Shown here one piece after another: positions 33,660-43,758 of a stretch of 64,000 nucleotides of DNA. The DNA lies in NCBI GenBank assembly GCA_965216945.1, contig CBDCGU010000003.1:3100001-3164000 (forward strand), read 5' to 3'. Positions within the stretch are counted from its first letter, which is position 1; each line of letters starts with the position of its first letter. A model generated the notes under the pieces. It had not been told where the DNA came from. It saw nothing but the letters and a program-made list of their open reading frames with translations, and searched no databases. Position numbers and translations under genes: made by a program. This DNA is from DATHZQ01 sp965216945. GTDB lineage: Bacteria; Actinomycetota; Acidimicrobiia; Spongiisociales; UBA5794.

Positions 33660-34931
33660 TTAGAACTGCTCCTGTTCTGTGCTGCCTTCCAGGGCCAGTG
33701 TCGATGCCTGGCCGCCGGAGACGACCGTCGCCACGTCGTCGAAGTGGCCGGCGCCGACTTCGCGCTGGTGGCGGGTCGCCGAATAGCCGGCATTCTCCGC
33801 ACCGAACTCGGCTTCCTGGAGCCGGACGTACGCCGTCATGCATTCGGCCGCATAGCCCTTGGCAAGCTCGAACATCGAGTAGTTGAGGGCGTGGAATCCG
33901 GCAAGGGTGATGAACTGGAAACGGTACCCCATCGCCCCCAGCTCCTTCTGGAAGGTGGCGATCGTGGCGTCGTCCAGCGCAGCTTTCCAGTTGAACGACG
34001 GTGAGCAGTTGTACGCCAGGAGCTTGCCCGGGTACTGGGCGTGAATCGCCGCGGCGAACTGCGCTGCTTCCTCCAGGTTCGGGGTCGACGTCTCGCACCA
34101 GATCAGATCGGCGTAGGGGGCGTAGGCGAGCCCGCGGGAGATGGCGGCGTCCATTCCGTTCTGGACGTAGAAGAAACCCTCGGCCGAGCGCTCCCCGGTC
34201 GTGAACTGCCGGTCGCGCTCGTCGATGTCGCTCGTGAGCAACGTCGCCGCAAGCGAGTCGGTGCGAGCAACCACCAGGGTTGGCGTGCCGGACACGTCGG
34301 CGGCGAGACGGGCCGCTTTCAGCGTGCGGACGTGCTGGCTCGTGGGGACGAGCACCTTGCCGCCCATGTGGCCGCACTTCTTCTCCGACGCCAACTGGTC
34401 CTCCAGATGCACGGCGGCGGCACCGGCGGCGATGTACGCCTTCGTCAGTTCGTAGACGTTGAGGGCGCCGCCGAAGCCGGCTTCGGCGTCTGCGACGATG
34501 GGCAGCATGTAGTCGACATCGTCGTTGCCCTCGCCCCACTCGATCTCGTCGGCGCGGCTCAGCGCATTGTTGATGCGCTTGACGAGACTGGGCCCGGAGT
34601 TCGCCGGGTACAGCGACTGATCCGGATAGACCTGACCGGCCTCGTTGGCGTCACCGGCCACCTGCCAGCCGGACAGGTAGATCGCCTTGAGACCGGCCTT
34701 GGCCATCTGCACGGCCTGCCCGCCGCTCATCGCACCGAGGGCGTGGACGTAGTCCTCGGAGCCGAGCAGGTTCCACAGCTTCTCGGCTCCCATCCGGGCG
34801 AGCGTGTGGTCGACCGTGAACGATCCCTGCAGCCGCACGACGTCCTCCGCCGTGTGCTCGCGGGTGATACCGCTCCAGCGGTCGTCTTGCCATTGGGCCT
34901 CGAGCGCTTCGATCCGTTGCCGGCGATTCAT
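33660..34931 (-). CDS. aceA: isocitrate lyase
   Basis: Glyoxylate-shunt enzyme splitting isocitrate into succinate and glyoxylate, which allows growth on acetate or fatty acids. The 423-residue protein is of the short bacterial type. The catalytic loop EKKCGHMGGKVL contains the active-site Cys, and WNLLGSEDYVHALGAMSGGQ, VARTDSLAA and NCSPSFNWK are family signatures. The start at 34931 is supported by AGGAG 7-11 bases upstream; a much longer open frame exists but overlaps aceB. It lies 80 bases downstream of aceB on the same strand, so both probably respond to the adjacent RamB-like regulator. Confidence 0.97.
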   Translation of the reverse strand: MNRRQRIEALEAQWQDDRWSGITREHTAEDVVRLQGSFTVDHTLARMGAEKLWNLLGSEDYVHALGAMSGGQAVQMAKAGLKAIYLSGWQVAGDANEAGQVYPDQSLYPANSGPSLVKRINNALSRADEIEWGEGNDDVDYMLPIVADAEAGFGGALNVYELTKAYIAAGAAAVHLEDQLASEKKCGHMGGKVLVPTSQHVRTLKAARLAADVSGTPTLVVARTDSLAATLLTSDIDERDRQFTTGERSAEGFFYVQNGMDAAISRGLAYAPYADLIWCETSTPNLEEAAQFAAAIHAQYPGKLLAYNCSPSFNWKAALDDATIATFQKELGAMGYRFQFITLAGFHALNYSMFELAKGYAAECMTAYVRLQEAEFGAENAGYSATRHQREVGAGHFDDVATVVSGGQASTLALEGSTEQEQF

Positions 34932-35011
34932 GTGTGTCTCCTGGTGATCAGTTCTGTTGTGTATGTGATCTGTTCTGGTGTCTGTGCGGATCCGATGGCT
35001 GGTGCTATCGA

Positions 35012-36598
<1,587 letters not shown>

Positions 36599-36636
36599 GA
36601 TGTTTCTCCATGGATAGCGTCAGCGGGCGTAGTTGT

Positions 36637-36705
36637 GACGATCGTGAAGAGCGGCCGTTGTTGCAAGCGAGCAGCTCGCTAAGATCGACGGATCTTCACA
36701 TCGTC
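36637..36705. promoter_or_regulatory. operator region between aceB and the RamB-like regulator
   Basis: Three nested symmetries fill this short gap: AGCGAGC-A-GCTCGCT (36666-36680), AAGATC-GACG-GATCTT (36681-36696), and an outer pair GACGATC-GTGAAGA (36637-36650) with TCTTCAC-ATCGTC (36693-36705). TTGCAA (36661-36666) resembles the core of the corynebacterial RamB site. They are good candidates for control of the glyoxylate genes. Confidence 0.55.
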
Positions 36706-36728
36706 GAGAAAGGGAGCGATCTTCCGAC

Positions 36729-38171
36729 ATGTCCGTGCAGGTGGTGGATCCACTGGTGCTCGGTCATCGCATCCGGCATTACCGCCGGCAGCGGCGACTG
36801 ACGCTCGACGAGCTCGGCGATCGGGTGGGCAAGGCCGCGCCGTACCTGTCGATGCTCGAGAACGGCAAGCGGGAGCCCCGTATCGGTCTGATCAACGCCA
36901 TTGCGGAGGCGTTGGACGTTGCCGTGACCGATCTCCTCGCCGCCGAGGCGCCGAACCGGAGATCGCAACTGGAGATCGCGCTCGAGAGGGCACAAGACGA
37001 CCCGGTGTACCGCGATCTCGGTCTTCCCCATCTCCGGCCGTCGGCAAAGGTCCCGGACGCCGTGCTCGAGCACCTGGTGGCGCTGTTCCGGGAGCTCAAG
37101 GGACGAACCCACCCGACCATCGTGACGCGGGAGGAGGCCCGAATCGCCAACGCCGAGCTGCGCGCCGAGATGCGTCGGCGGGGCAACTACTTCGCCGAGA
37201 TCGAGGACGTGGCCCGTGACGTGGTGGCCGCAGTCGGGTATCGAGGGCAGGCAGCGCTCACCGAAGGTGACATCCAAGGACTCGCCGCCCACTTCGGCTT
37301 CACGCTGCACAGGTCGCAACGGGTGCCGTCTTCGGTGAGGTCTGTGACCGATCTGCGCAACCGCCGCATCTACGTACCGCAGCGGGACTCGATGTCGACC
37401 CGGGGTGCCCGCTCGGTCGTGATGCAGACGCTGGGGCATTTTGCGCTCGACCAGCCAGAGCCCAGGGACTTCGCCCAGTTCCTCCGGCAACGGGTGGAGG
37501 TGAACTACTTCGCCGGCGCCGTGCTGGTCCCCGAGGTGGCGGTCGTTCCGGTGTTGCGTCAGGCGAAGGAGCAACGGGATCTGTCGATCGAAGACCTGCG
37601 GGATGCGTTCTACGTCTCCTACGAGATGGCTGCCCACCGCTTCACCAACCTCGCCACCGAGCACCTCGGATTGCGGGTCCACTTCGTGCGCTCGGACGAG
37701 CAAGGCATCATCTGGAAGGCCTACGAGAACAATGACGTGCCGTTCCCCAAGAACTCGGTGGGAGCGATCGAGGGGCAGCGGCTCTGCAGGGAATGGGGCA
37801 CGCGTCAGGCGTTTCACTCCGAGGACAAGTTCTCGATGCACCACCAGTACACCGACACGTCAGGGGGCACGTTCTGGTGCTGCACGCACGTCGAGGCGGG
37901 GCGGGAGCCGATGAGTGCCATCACCGTTGGCGCCGCCTTCGACGACGCTCAGTTCTTCCGCGGCCGGCAGACCAACCGGCATTCGGTGTCGAAGTGTCCC
38001 GACCCGTCCTGTTGTCGCAATCCGGCGGGCGAGCTGGCGTCCCGCTGGGAGGGGTGGGCCTGGCCGTCGGTGCGTCCCAACAGCCACGTGCTGGCCGCGA
38101 TGCCGGTCGAGACCATACCCGGTGTCGACCTCACCGAGCTGTACGAGTTCCTCGACGTCCAGGCGCCCTGA
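36729..38171 (+). CDS. RamB-like XRE-family regulator of acetate/short-chain acid metabolism
   Basis: A 480-residue regulator. The N-terminal helix-turn-helix lies at about residues 12-65 (IRHYRRQRRLTLDELGDRVGKAAPYLSMLENGKREP). A long effector region follows, including the DUF955-like segment (LRNRRIYVPQRDSM; VVMQTLGHFALDQP), where the usual metallopeptidase HExxH is degenerate, and a C-terminal cysteine cluster (WCCTHVEAGREP; CPDPSCCRNPAGE). RamB in Corynebacterium and mycobacteria represses isocitrate lyase and related genes, and this copy is divergent from aceB-aceA, which fits. A weak AAGGGAG lies 12 bases before the ATG. Confidence 0.88.
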   Translation: MSVQVVDPLVLGHRIRHYRRQRRLTLDELGDRVGKAAPYLSMLENGKREPRIGLINAIAEALDVAVTDLLAAEAPNRRSQLEIALERAQDDPVYRDLGLPHLRPSAKVPDAVLEHLVALFRELKGRTHPTIVTREEARIANAELRAEMRRRGNYFAEIEDVARDVVAAVGYRGQAALTEGDIQGLAAHFGFTLHRSQRVPSSVRSVTDLRNRRIYVPQRDSMSTRGARSVVMQTLGHFALDQPEPRDFAQFLRQRVEVNYFAGAVLVPEVAVVPVLRQAKEQRDLSIEDLRDAFYVSYEMAAHRFTNLATEHLGLRVHFVRSDEQGIIWKAYENNDVPFPKNSVGAIEGQRLCREWGTRQAFHSEDKFSMHHQYTDTSGGTFWCCTHVEAGREPMSAITVGAAFDDAQFFRGRQTNRHSVSKCPDPSCCRNPAGELASRWEGWAWPSVRPNSHVLAAMPVETIPGVDLTELYEFLDVQAP

Positions 38172-38175
38172 GACT

Positions 38176-38194
38176 CACGATCTCACCGATCGTG
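38176..38194. terminator. hairpin between convergent genes
   Basis: CACGATC, 5-base loop, GATCGTG just after the regulator stop; it faces the end of the acyl-CoA dehydrogenase gene on the other strand. Confidence 0.45.
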
Positions 38195-38228
38195 TGCGAT
38201 CCCCTGGTGTCGCCTGCCTCGGAGCTGG

Positions 38229-39374
38229 TCAGGCCCAGTAGCCATCGATTCTGGCGAGGACTTGGAGCATGGTCTCGTCTGAGCCGCCGCCGATGCCCCC
38301 GAGACGGTTGTCGCGGAGGAACCGTGTGGTCCATGTCTCCTCCATGTAGCCGATGCCGCCGTGGAACTGCAGGCACCAGTCGGCGACCTCTCGTACGAGC
38401 CTGCCCGACTTCAGTTTGGCGATCGTGGCGAACCGGGTCGGGTTCTCGCCGCGCATGTGGGCTTCGGCCGTCGCATAGTTGTAGTGCTTGAGCATGTCGA
38501 CATCGGCGGCGAGCTCGGCGAGCCGGTATTGCAGGTATTGGTTTGCGAGCAACGGCCGCCCGAAGGCGATTCGTTCTTTGAGGTAGTCGCGCGTCCTCTC
38601 GAGAGCCATCTCGCACGCTCCAACGGTCCCGTAGGCAGCCCACATGCGCTCGATCACGAACTGCGCCATTTGCTGCTGGAAGCCCATGCCTTCGGTGCCG
38701 ATGAGGTTTGTCACCGGCACTCGCATGTCGGTGAACGACAGCAGGGCGGTGTCGGACGCCCGCATTCCCAGCTTGTCGAGCTTCTTGGAGATCTCGAACC
38801 CGGGGGAGCTGGTGGGCACGACGATCTGACTCATCCCGGCGTACCCGCCCTCGTCGGACGTGCGGGCGAGCAAGCAGAGCCAATCCGCCTGGAGTGCATT
38901 GGTGATGTACATCTTCGAGCCGTTGATGACGTACTCGTCGCCGTCGCGCACGGCGCGCGTGCGGATGGATGCCACGTCCGATCCTGCGTCCGGCTCCGTC
39001 ACCGCGATCGAGCACACCATCTCACCCCTCATCGCAGGCGCCAGGTATCTCTGCTTGAGCTCCTCCGAGCCGAAGTCATGGAGCGACGGTGTCGCCATAC
39101 CCACCTGGACACCGGCCGCCATCCCGATCGACCCGTGGGCAGCCCGACCGAACTCCTCTGCGGCGATCACCGAGAAGGAGTGGTCGGCACCCTGCCCGCC
39201 GTACGCCGGGTCGTACTCGAGACCCATGAGGCCCAGCTCGGCCATGTGCGAGAAGATGTCGTGGAGCGGCATCATCCCCTCGTCTTCCCACTTGTCGACG
39301 TGCGGGTTGATCTCGTTCTCGACGAAGCTGCGCACGAGCTTGCGGAACTGGTGGTGCTCAGAGGTGAACTGCAT
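38229..39374 (-). CDS. acyl-CoA dehydrogenase
   Basis: FAD enzyme introducing the alpha-beta double bond in acyl-CoA during fatty- or branched-acid breakdown. The 381-residue length is standard. CSIAVTEPDAGSDVAS and QFHGGIGYMEE are the two family signatures, and GGSDETMLQVLARI closes the protein. The chain-length or branched specificity cannot be told from the sequence. TACGAT (39386-39381) ends 6 bases before the ATG, indicating a leaderless mRNA. Its position near the glyoxylate genes fits acetyl-CoA-generating catabolism. The upstream Nudix gene on the same strand ends 28 bases before it. Confidence 0.93.
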   Translation of the reverse strand: MQFTSEHHQFRKLVRSFVENEINPHVDKWEDEGMMPLHDIFSHMAELGLMGLEYDPAYGGQGADHSFSVIAAEEFGRAAHGSIGMAAGVQVGMATPSLHDFGSEELKQRYLAPAMRGEMVCSIAVTEPDAGSDVASIRTRAVRDGDEYVINGSKMYITNALQADWLCLLARTSDEGGYAGMSQIVVPTSSPGFEISKKLDKLGMRASDTALLSFTDMRVPVTNLIGTEGMGFQQQMAQFVIERMWAAYGTVGACEMALERTRDYLKERIAFGRPLLANQYLQYRLAELAADVDMLKHYNYATAEAHMRGENPTRFATIAKLKSGRLVREVADWCLQFHGGIGYMEETWTTRFLRDNRLGGIGGGSDETMLQVLARIDGYWA

Positions 39375-39402
39375 CAGCGCATCGTAAATGCCAGGCTCGG
39401 CG

Positions 39403-39846
39403 TCATCGGTGGTCGGTGGGGTCGACGTAGTGGGGAACGTGGGGCGGATCGGTGCGCAGGATCACGTCCCGACCGGCGTGATCGGGAAGCAAGGTCGCAG
39501 CCTCGGCCAGATCCACCCAGCGCACGCCAACGATCTTGGGGTCCGCCCCCGTGACGTGTGCCTCGCCGCCGAGCATCGTGGTGACGCAGGTGGCGAACAC
39601 CGCATGCTGGTCCCGCAGCGAGGTCTCCACGACACACGCGATGCCCTCGAAGCGTACGACGACACCGGTCTCCTCGGCCACCTCTCTGACTGCTGCCTCC
39701 GCAAAGGTCTCTCCGAGCTCAACGCGACCGCCAGGGATCCACCACGTGCCGTCGTCCCGGTTCACGACGAGCAACGCACCGGTCCGATCGTGCACGATGG
39801 CGTCGGCGATGTGGACGTATTCGAGCGGGGGCCTGGCATCGGGCAT
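39403..39846 (-). CDS. Nudix hydrolase
   Basis: A 147-residue pyrophosphohydrolase of the MutT type. The Nudix box is complete: GGRVELGETFAEAAVREVAEETGV fits G-x5-E-x7-R-E-U-x-E-E-x-G-U (positions about 39700-39770 on this strand). TWWIPGG precedes it. The substrate (oxidised nucleotide, NDP-sugar, other) is not predictable. ATG at 39846 is preferred over 39876 because TAGCGT (39859-39854) ends 7 bases upstream, a leaderless start. It may be read through into the acyl-CoA dehydrogenase gene, which nevertheless has its own -10. Confidence 0.9.
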   Translation of the reverse strand: MPDARPPLEYVHIADAIVHDRTGALLVVNRDDGTWWIPGGRVELGETFAEAAVREVAEETGVVVRFEGIACVVETSLRDQHAVFATCVTTMLGGEAHVTGADPKIVGVRWVDLAEAATLLPDHAGRDVILRTDPPHVPHYVDPTDHR

Positions 39847-39936
39847 CCCACGCACGCTACCGGCTGGCTCCCGCAAGATCGTGGAGTCTGGCGCCGGCGC
39901 AGGCGGGCCGCCCCGTCGTGCGGAGCCGGCGCTCGA

Positions 39937-40707
39937 TCAGCTCGGTTTGCGGACCTTCCACACCTGTTCGGTGGGGTAGTCGTGCGCCCAGTCGGCCGAG
40001 GCGTAGAAACGGACCTCGTCGCCGCGCTCGGGTGACTGCAGCTCGTGGAAAGCGACGTACTCGAATCCGACGTCCCGGAACAGCCGGAGCCACCCCGAGA
40101 TCGTGAGGTTGAACTCGGTGCCGCGATCCTCGCCGTCGTCCCAGTCGATACGGTGCATGCCGAAGTAGGGGTGGAGGAGCTCCCGGGTCACGGGCTCGTC
40201 GGTGTCGTGGCGCTGCGTCACCATGACGAGGGGATGATTGCCGAGGAACACGAGCTCACCCCCGGGGCGGAGCACGCGCCACGCCTCGGGTATCCACTTG
40301 TACGGATCCGCCCAGATGGCCACCCCATACTCGGAGATGGCGAAGTCGAATGACTCGTCCGGATACGGGACCTCCTCGGCGTTGCCGTGGATCAAGGTGA
40401 GCTCCACCCCGTGCTCGTCCGCGAGCCGGCGGGCCGTCGCCAATTGCCGCTCGGAGTTGTCGATGCCGACGACCCGGGCACCGCGGCGGATCATCCATGC
40501 CGCCACGTAGCCGGTGCCGCAACCGAGCTCGACCGCGTCCATACCGGTCATGTCGTCCGGGAGCAGCCCCAGTTCCGTCTCGGGAATGCCCCACATGCCC
40601 CAGCTCGGTTCGCCTCGCCAGGCTCTCTCGCCGCCCTGGACCCAGTCGTGCGCCCACTTGTCCCAGTGCTCGCGGTTGGTCAGCACATAGTCGGGGAGTT
40701 CGGCCAT
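39937..40707 (-). CDS. class I SAM-dependent methyltransferase
   Basis: A 256-residue methyltransferase. The SAM-binding motif I reads DAVELGCGTGYVAAWM, followed by RVVGIDNSERQLATARRLA (motif post I) and a second acidic strand FDFAISEYGVAIW. LRPGGELVFLGNHPL is the usual motif III. The acceptor substrate is unknown; small molecules are typical for this subfamily. TAACCT (40719-40714) ends 6 bases before the ATG, so it is transcribed separately from the winged-helix gene upstream. Confidence 0.88.
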   Translation of the reverse strand: MAELPDYVLTNREHWDKWAHDWVQGGERAWRGEPSWGMWGIPETELGLLPDDMTGMDAVELGCGTGYVAAWMIRRGARVVGIDNSERQLATARRLADEHGVELTLIHGNAEEVPYPDESFDFAISEYGVAIWADPYKWIPEAWRVLRPGGELVFLGNHPLVMVTQRHDTDEPVTRELLHPYFGMHRIDWDDGEDRGTEFNLTISGWLRLFRDVGFEYVAFHELQSPERGDEVRFYASADWAHDYPTEQVWKVRKPS

Positions 40708-40747
40708 GGGCGCAGGTTATCCGCCGGGGGTCCGATGGGCCTCGCGC

Positions 40748-41056
40748 TCACCCCGAGGAATGAGTGCGATCAAGCAGACCCGCCATATGCGTTCGGTATG
40801 CCTCGAACGCCCTCCGCCCTTCTGCGGTCAACCGGTACGTCGTGCGCGGTCGCCTGTCGACGAACGTCTTCTCGATGTCGACGTAGCCGGCCGACTCGAG
40901 CCGGCTCATATGCGTCGAGATGTTGCCGGCGGTGAGGCCGGTCCGGGTCGACAGATACACGAAGTCGGCCTCATCGACGACGTACAGGTGTGTGACCAGC
41001 GTCAGCCGTGCGGGTTCGTGGATCACCCGATCGAGCTCATGCTGCGGGGCGCTCAC
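40748..41056 (-). CDS. winged-helix transcriptional regulator (HTH_34 type)
   Basis: A 102-residue single-domain regulator. ARLTLVTHLYVVDEADFVYL is followed by the recognition region TRTGLTAGNISTHMSRLESAGYV and the wing KTFVDRRPRTTYRLT, the pattern of the PF13601-type family, often encoded with a small membrane protein. The GTG start at 41056 overlaps the stop of the membrane protein gene (GTGA), so the two are translated together. The 16-base palindrome before the operon is a likely autoregulatory operator. Signal sensed: unknown, since no cofactor-binding residue pattern stands out. Confidence 0.85.
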   Translation of the reverse strand: MSAPQHELDRVIHEPARLTLVTHLYVVDEADFVYLSTRTGLTAGNISTHMSRLESAGYVDIEKTFVDRRPRTTYRLTAEGRRAFEAYRTHMAGLLDRTHSSG

Positions 41057-41655
41057 GCCGCATCCGGGGCGGGGTGGCGGCGCAGGAACCGGACCAGCAG
41101 CGCTGCACCCACGACGGTGATGGCTCCGCCCGCCACCAGAAGCGGCATACCCGGGTTGGTCTCCTTCGCCGCGGCTACGAGGCCGGCTGCCAGGAGCACG
41201 GCGGCGTATCCCGCCATGCGCCGGAGTCCGGTGACGAAGACCAGGCCCAGCGCCAGGAGAGCCAGCAGGATGGCGAGAAGCCCCGGTAGCACCCACTCGA
41301 GGTCGAGTGTTGCGGAGGCATCGGAAACGGTGACGAAGGTGCCGACACCGAGGAGGAAGAGCGCAGTCCCTGCGGTCAGCAGGATCCAGAGGTTGCGTCG
41401 CTCCCAGATCCGACGGTCCTCGCGCCACCGCACATAGCCGGTGCGGGCCTCGATGAGTCGTTTCCGTGCTGCGAGGACGCCGGTCACGAGAATCGCCGGG
41501 AACACTCCGGCGACCCCCGCCAAGCTCGGGATCCACATCCAGGCGACACCGATCCAGACGAGCGAGAGGCCGACGAAGAGGTCGATGATGCCGTCGTCAT
41601 AGGACGATCGGTAGGCATCGGATTCGAGTTGCCCGAGGTCGGGTGAGTAGCTCAT
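41053..41655 (-). CDS. membrane protein coupled to winged-helix regulator
   Basis: A 200-residue protein I cannot assign to a named family. Six hydrophobic segments are visible: two near the start (IIDLFVGLSLVWIGVAWMWI; GVFPAILVTGVLAA), then LWILLTAGTALFLLGVGTFV, VLPGLLAILLALLALGLVF, YAAVLLAAGLVAAA and GAITVVGAALLVRFL. The N-terminal cytoplasmic stretch and the loop RYVRWREDRRIWERR-like segment are charged. The ATG at 41655 has GGAG just upstream and was chosen over 41688, which falls inside the operator. Its regulator overlaps it by 4 bases. Confidence 0.72.
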   Translation of the reverse strand: MSYSPDLGQLESDAYRSSYDDGIIDLFVGLSLVWIGVAWMWIPSLAGVAGVFPAILVTGVLAARKRLIEARTGYVRWREDRRIWERRNLWILLTAGTALFLLGVGTFVTVSDASATLDLEWVLPGLLAILLALLALGLVFVTGLRRMAGYAAVLLAAGLVAAAKETNPGMPLLVAGGAITVVGAALLVRFLRRHPAPDAA

Positions 41656-41666
41656 GGTCTCCGTCC

Positions 41667-41694
41667 TACAAAGTACTTTGTACCGCAAAGTAGC
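41667..41694 (-). promoter_or_regulatory. palindromic operator of the membrane protein/winged-helix operon
   Basis: TACAAAGTACTTTGTA (41667-41682) is a perfect 16-base palindrome. A further half-site (CAAAGTA, 41686-41692) lies one turn upstream, giving three ACTTTG/CAAAGT units. It sits directly before the start at 41655 and contains TACTTT, a possible -10. Confidence 0.7.
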
Positions 41695-41799
41695 CGGAGA
41701 GGAACCAACCGGATAGGGCCAGGAGTCCTTTGGTTCTCGGGCGGGCGTACTGGGAGGTGCAGGATGAGCCGTGGGGGAGGACGAGCGAGCCGGCCGACG

Positions 41800-43758
41800 T
41801 CAGCGTGCCTTGCCACGCACGTAGTCGTGGACGACGAAGCTGCCGAGGTCGTTGTCGGGCACGGCGAACACGCGGCCCCGTACCAGCTTGGCGAGCCGAT
41901 CGATGAACCGCTCGAGGCGGGGTTCGTCCTCGAGCATGAAGATGTTCATCGTGACCCCACCTTGAGCGAGTCGCTTCGCCTCCCGCAGGCTGCGGTCGAT
42001 GGTTTCCCGCACCGGCGGCCAGTTGAAGAACACTTGCCCCCCGACGAGGTGTGCCGTCGGCTCGCCGTCCGTGACGAGGATCACCTGGCGAGCACCAGAT
42101 GACTCCTTGGCCAGCAGCCGTCCGGCCAGCATGAAGGCGTGCTCGTAGTTGGTGCCGTAGGTCGGTTCCCACTCGACGGCGGCCAGGTCGGTCGGACGCA
42201 ACACGCGTGCGTAGTCGGCGAAGCCGACGATGTGGAGCCGGTCCTCGGGAAACTGGCTTGCGATGAGCGTGTGGAGGGCAAAGGTCATCCGGCGGGCGTG
42301 CTCCCAATGCCCGCGCATCGGCATGGAGCGGCTCATGTCGAGGAGCAGCACGGTCGACGTCGACGTGCGAGCCTCCGCTTCGGCCAGCATGAAGTCGTCG
42401 GGCACCAGCCGGAGCCGGCCGGTGGTCGGCCCCTCTCGCAGCACTGCATTCGTCACGGTGCCTTGCAGGTCGATGCGGAATGGATCGCCAAATCGCCACG
42501 GCCGGCTCTGTCCTGTCGACTCTCCGAACCCACCGGCCTCGGAGATCTCGTGGCTCCCGGCTTGGTCGAGCTCGAGCCGCTCGAACACGGTGATCAATGC
42601 CCGCTCGCCGAGCTTGCGTACGCCGCGGGGGGTGAGCTCGATCCTCCCGGCGTCACGGGCGATCATCCCGGCCTCCTGGAGCAGCCGCTCGATCTCCTTG
42701 AGCGCCTCCATGTCGTGGCCGGCTTCCTCACCGAGCATCCGGGCGACCTCGGCGCTGTCGATGTCGTCGAGCGATGCTCCTGCATAGTCTTGATGGAGGG
42801 CCGTCTCGAGACGCTCCATCTGGGAGATCGCCTCGATCTCGGCGAGCGCTTCGCCCATGCCCAGATTGCGGTCGCCTTGGAGGTCGACCCGCTCATCCCA
42901 GCCCAGCTGCGGCATCATCCCGCGCAGGTTGGCGTTCAGGCGGCTGACCTCGAACGACAGGTCCATGTCGCCCATCAACTCCTCGGCGAGCTGCTGCATC
43001 TGGGCCCGTTGCTCGGGGGTGAGCGAAGCCATGAACCTGCTCATCGCGGCGGCACGCCGGGCCAGCACTTCGAGCAATTCGTCCAAGTTCGCCGGGTTCT
43101 CCGGGAAGAAGCGGCCATGGCGCTCCATGAACTCGGCAAACATCTCGTCGCTCGGGCCGATGCCCGCCTGTCGCTGCTCCATCATGAGATTCAGATCGGC
43201 CAGCATGTCACGCAACGCAGCGATGTCCTGCTCGCTCATGTTCTGCACGCCCTCGGCGACTTGACCGAGGTAGGCGTCGAGCATCTGCTGCCTGAGGCGC
43301 TCCAAGAGGTCGTCGAACCCGGCTTGGGCCTCGGTGGAGGCGAACTCGTAGCCGCGGAGCTCCCGGATCTGGCCGGCGGGATTGCGAGGGAGATTGTCGA
43401 GAACGGCTTCGGAGAACCGGGCGTCGATGTCGTCGGTGGCGGCGAGAGTCGCTCGCTCCGTTGCCACGATCTCGTCCAGCTCGTCGCGCACTTCGTCGAG
43501 TGCCCCGCCGAGCCGGCTCTCCCGGCTGCGCCGTTCCTGCAACTCGCGCAGCCGTTCCCGCAGCTGCTGGAGCCCGCTGAACCGCCCCGGCAGCCCCTCC
43601 TCGAGCAAGCGGCGCATGGCTCGCTCCGGGCTCATGCCATGAAGCATGCGGTCGGCGAAGGCGTCGGCCAGGCGATCCGCCGGCGGCATCTCGGCGAGAG
43701 GATCCTGCGTGCCATCCCATGCCGAGTAACGCCAGCGGGCGCCGTGCGGATTCGTCAC
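41800..43758 (-). CDS. VWA domain protein partnered with AAA+ ATPase
   Basis: A 652-residue soluble protein. Residues 1-440 are helical, charged and rich in Met, Glu and Arg with probable coiled coils (LQQLRERLRELQERRSR). The C-terminal VWA domain (about 460-640) has the metal site DMSRSMPM (DxSxS), a threonine in YGTNYEHAF, and VTDGEPTAH. The layout matches VWA subunits of magnesium-chelatase-like pairs such as CbbO/ViaA-type systems. It overlaps the ATPase gene by 4 bases. The target is unknown: no chlorophyll, cobalamin or Rubisco gene lies near. Confidence 0.87.
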   Translation of the reverse strand: MTNPHGARWRYSAWDGTQDPLAEMPPADRLADAFADRMLHGMSPERAMRRLLEEGLPGRFSGLQQLRERLRELQERRSRESRLGGALDEVRDELDEIVATERATLAATDDIDARFSEAVLDNLPRNPAGQIRELRGYEFASTEAQAGFDDLLERLRQQMLDAYLGQVAEGVQNMSEQDIAALRDMLADLNLMMEQRQAGIGPSDEMFAEFMERHGRFFPENPANLDELLEVLARRAAAMSRFMASLTPEQRAQMQQLAEELMGDMDLSFEVSRLNANLRGMMPQLGWDERVDLQGDRNLGMGEALAEIEAISQMERLETALHQDYAGASLDDIDSAEVARMLGEEAGHDMEALKEIERLLQEAGMIARDAGRIELTPRGVRKLGERALITVFERLELDQAGSHEISEAGGFGESTGQSRPWRFGDPFRIDLQGTVTNAVLREGPTTGRLRLVPDDFMLAEAEARTSTSTVLLLDMSRSMPMRGHWEHARRMTFALHTLIASQFPEDRLHIVGFADYARVLRPTDLAAVEWEPTYGTNYEHAFMLAGRLLAKESSGARQVILVTDGEPTAHLVGGQVFFNWPPVRETIDRSLREAKRLAQGGVTMNIFMLEDEPRLERFIDRLAKLVRGRVFAVPDNDLGSFVVHDYVRGKAR

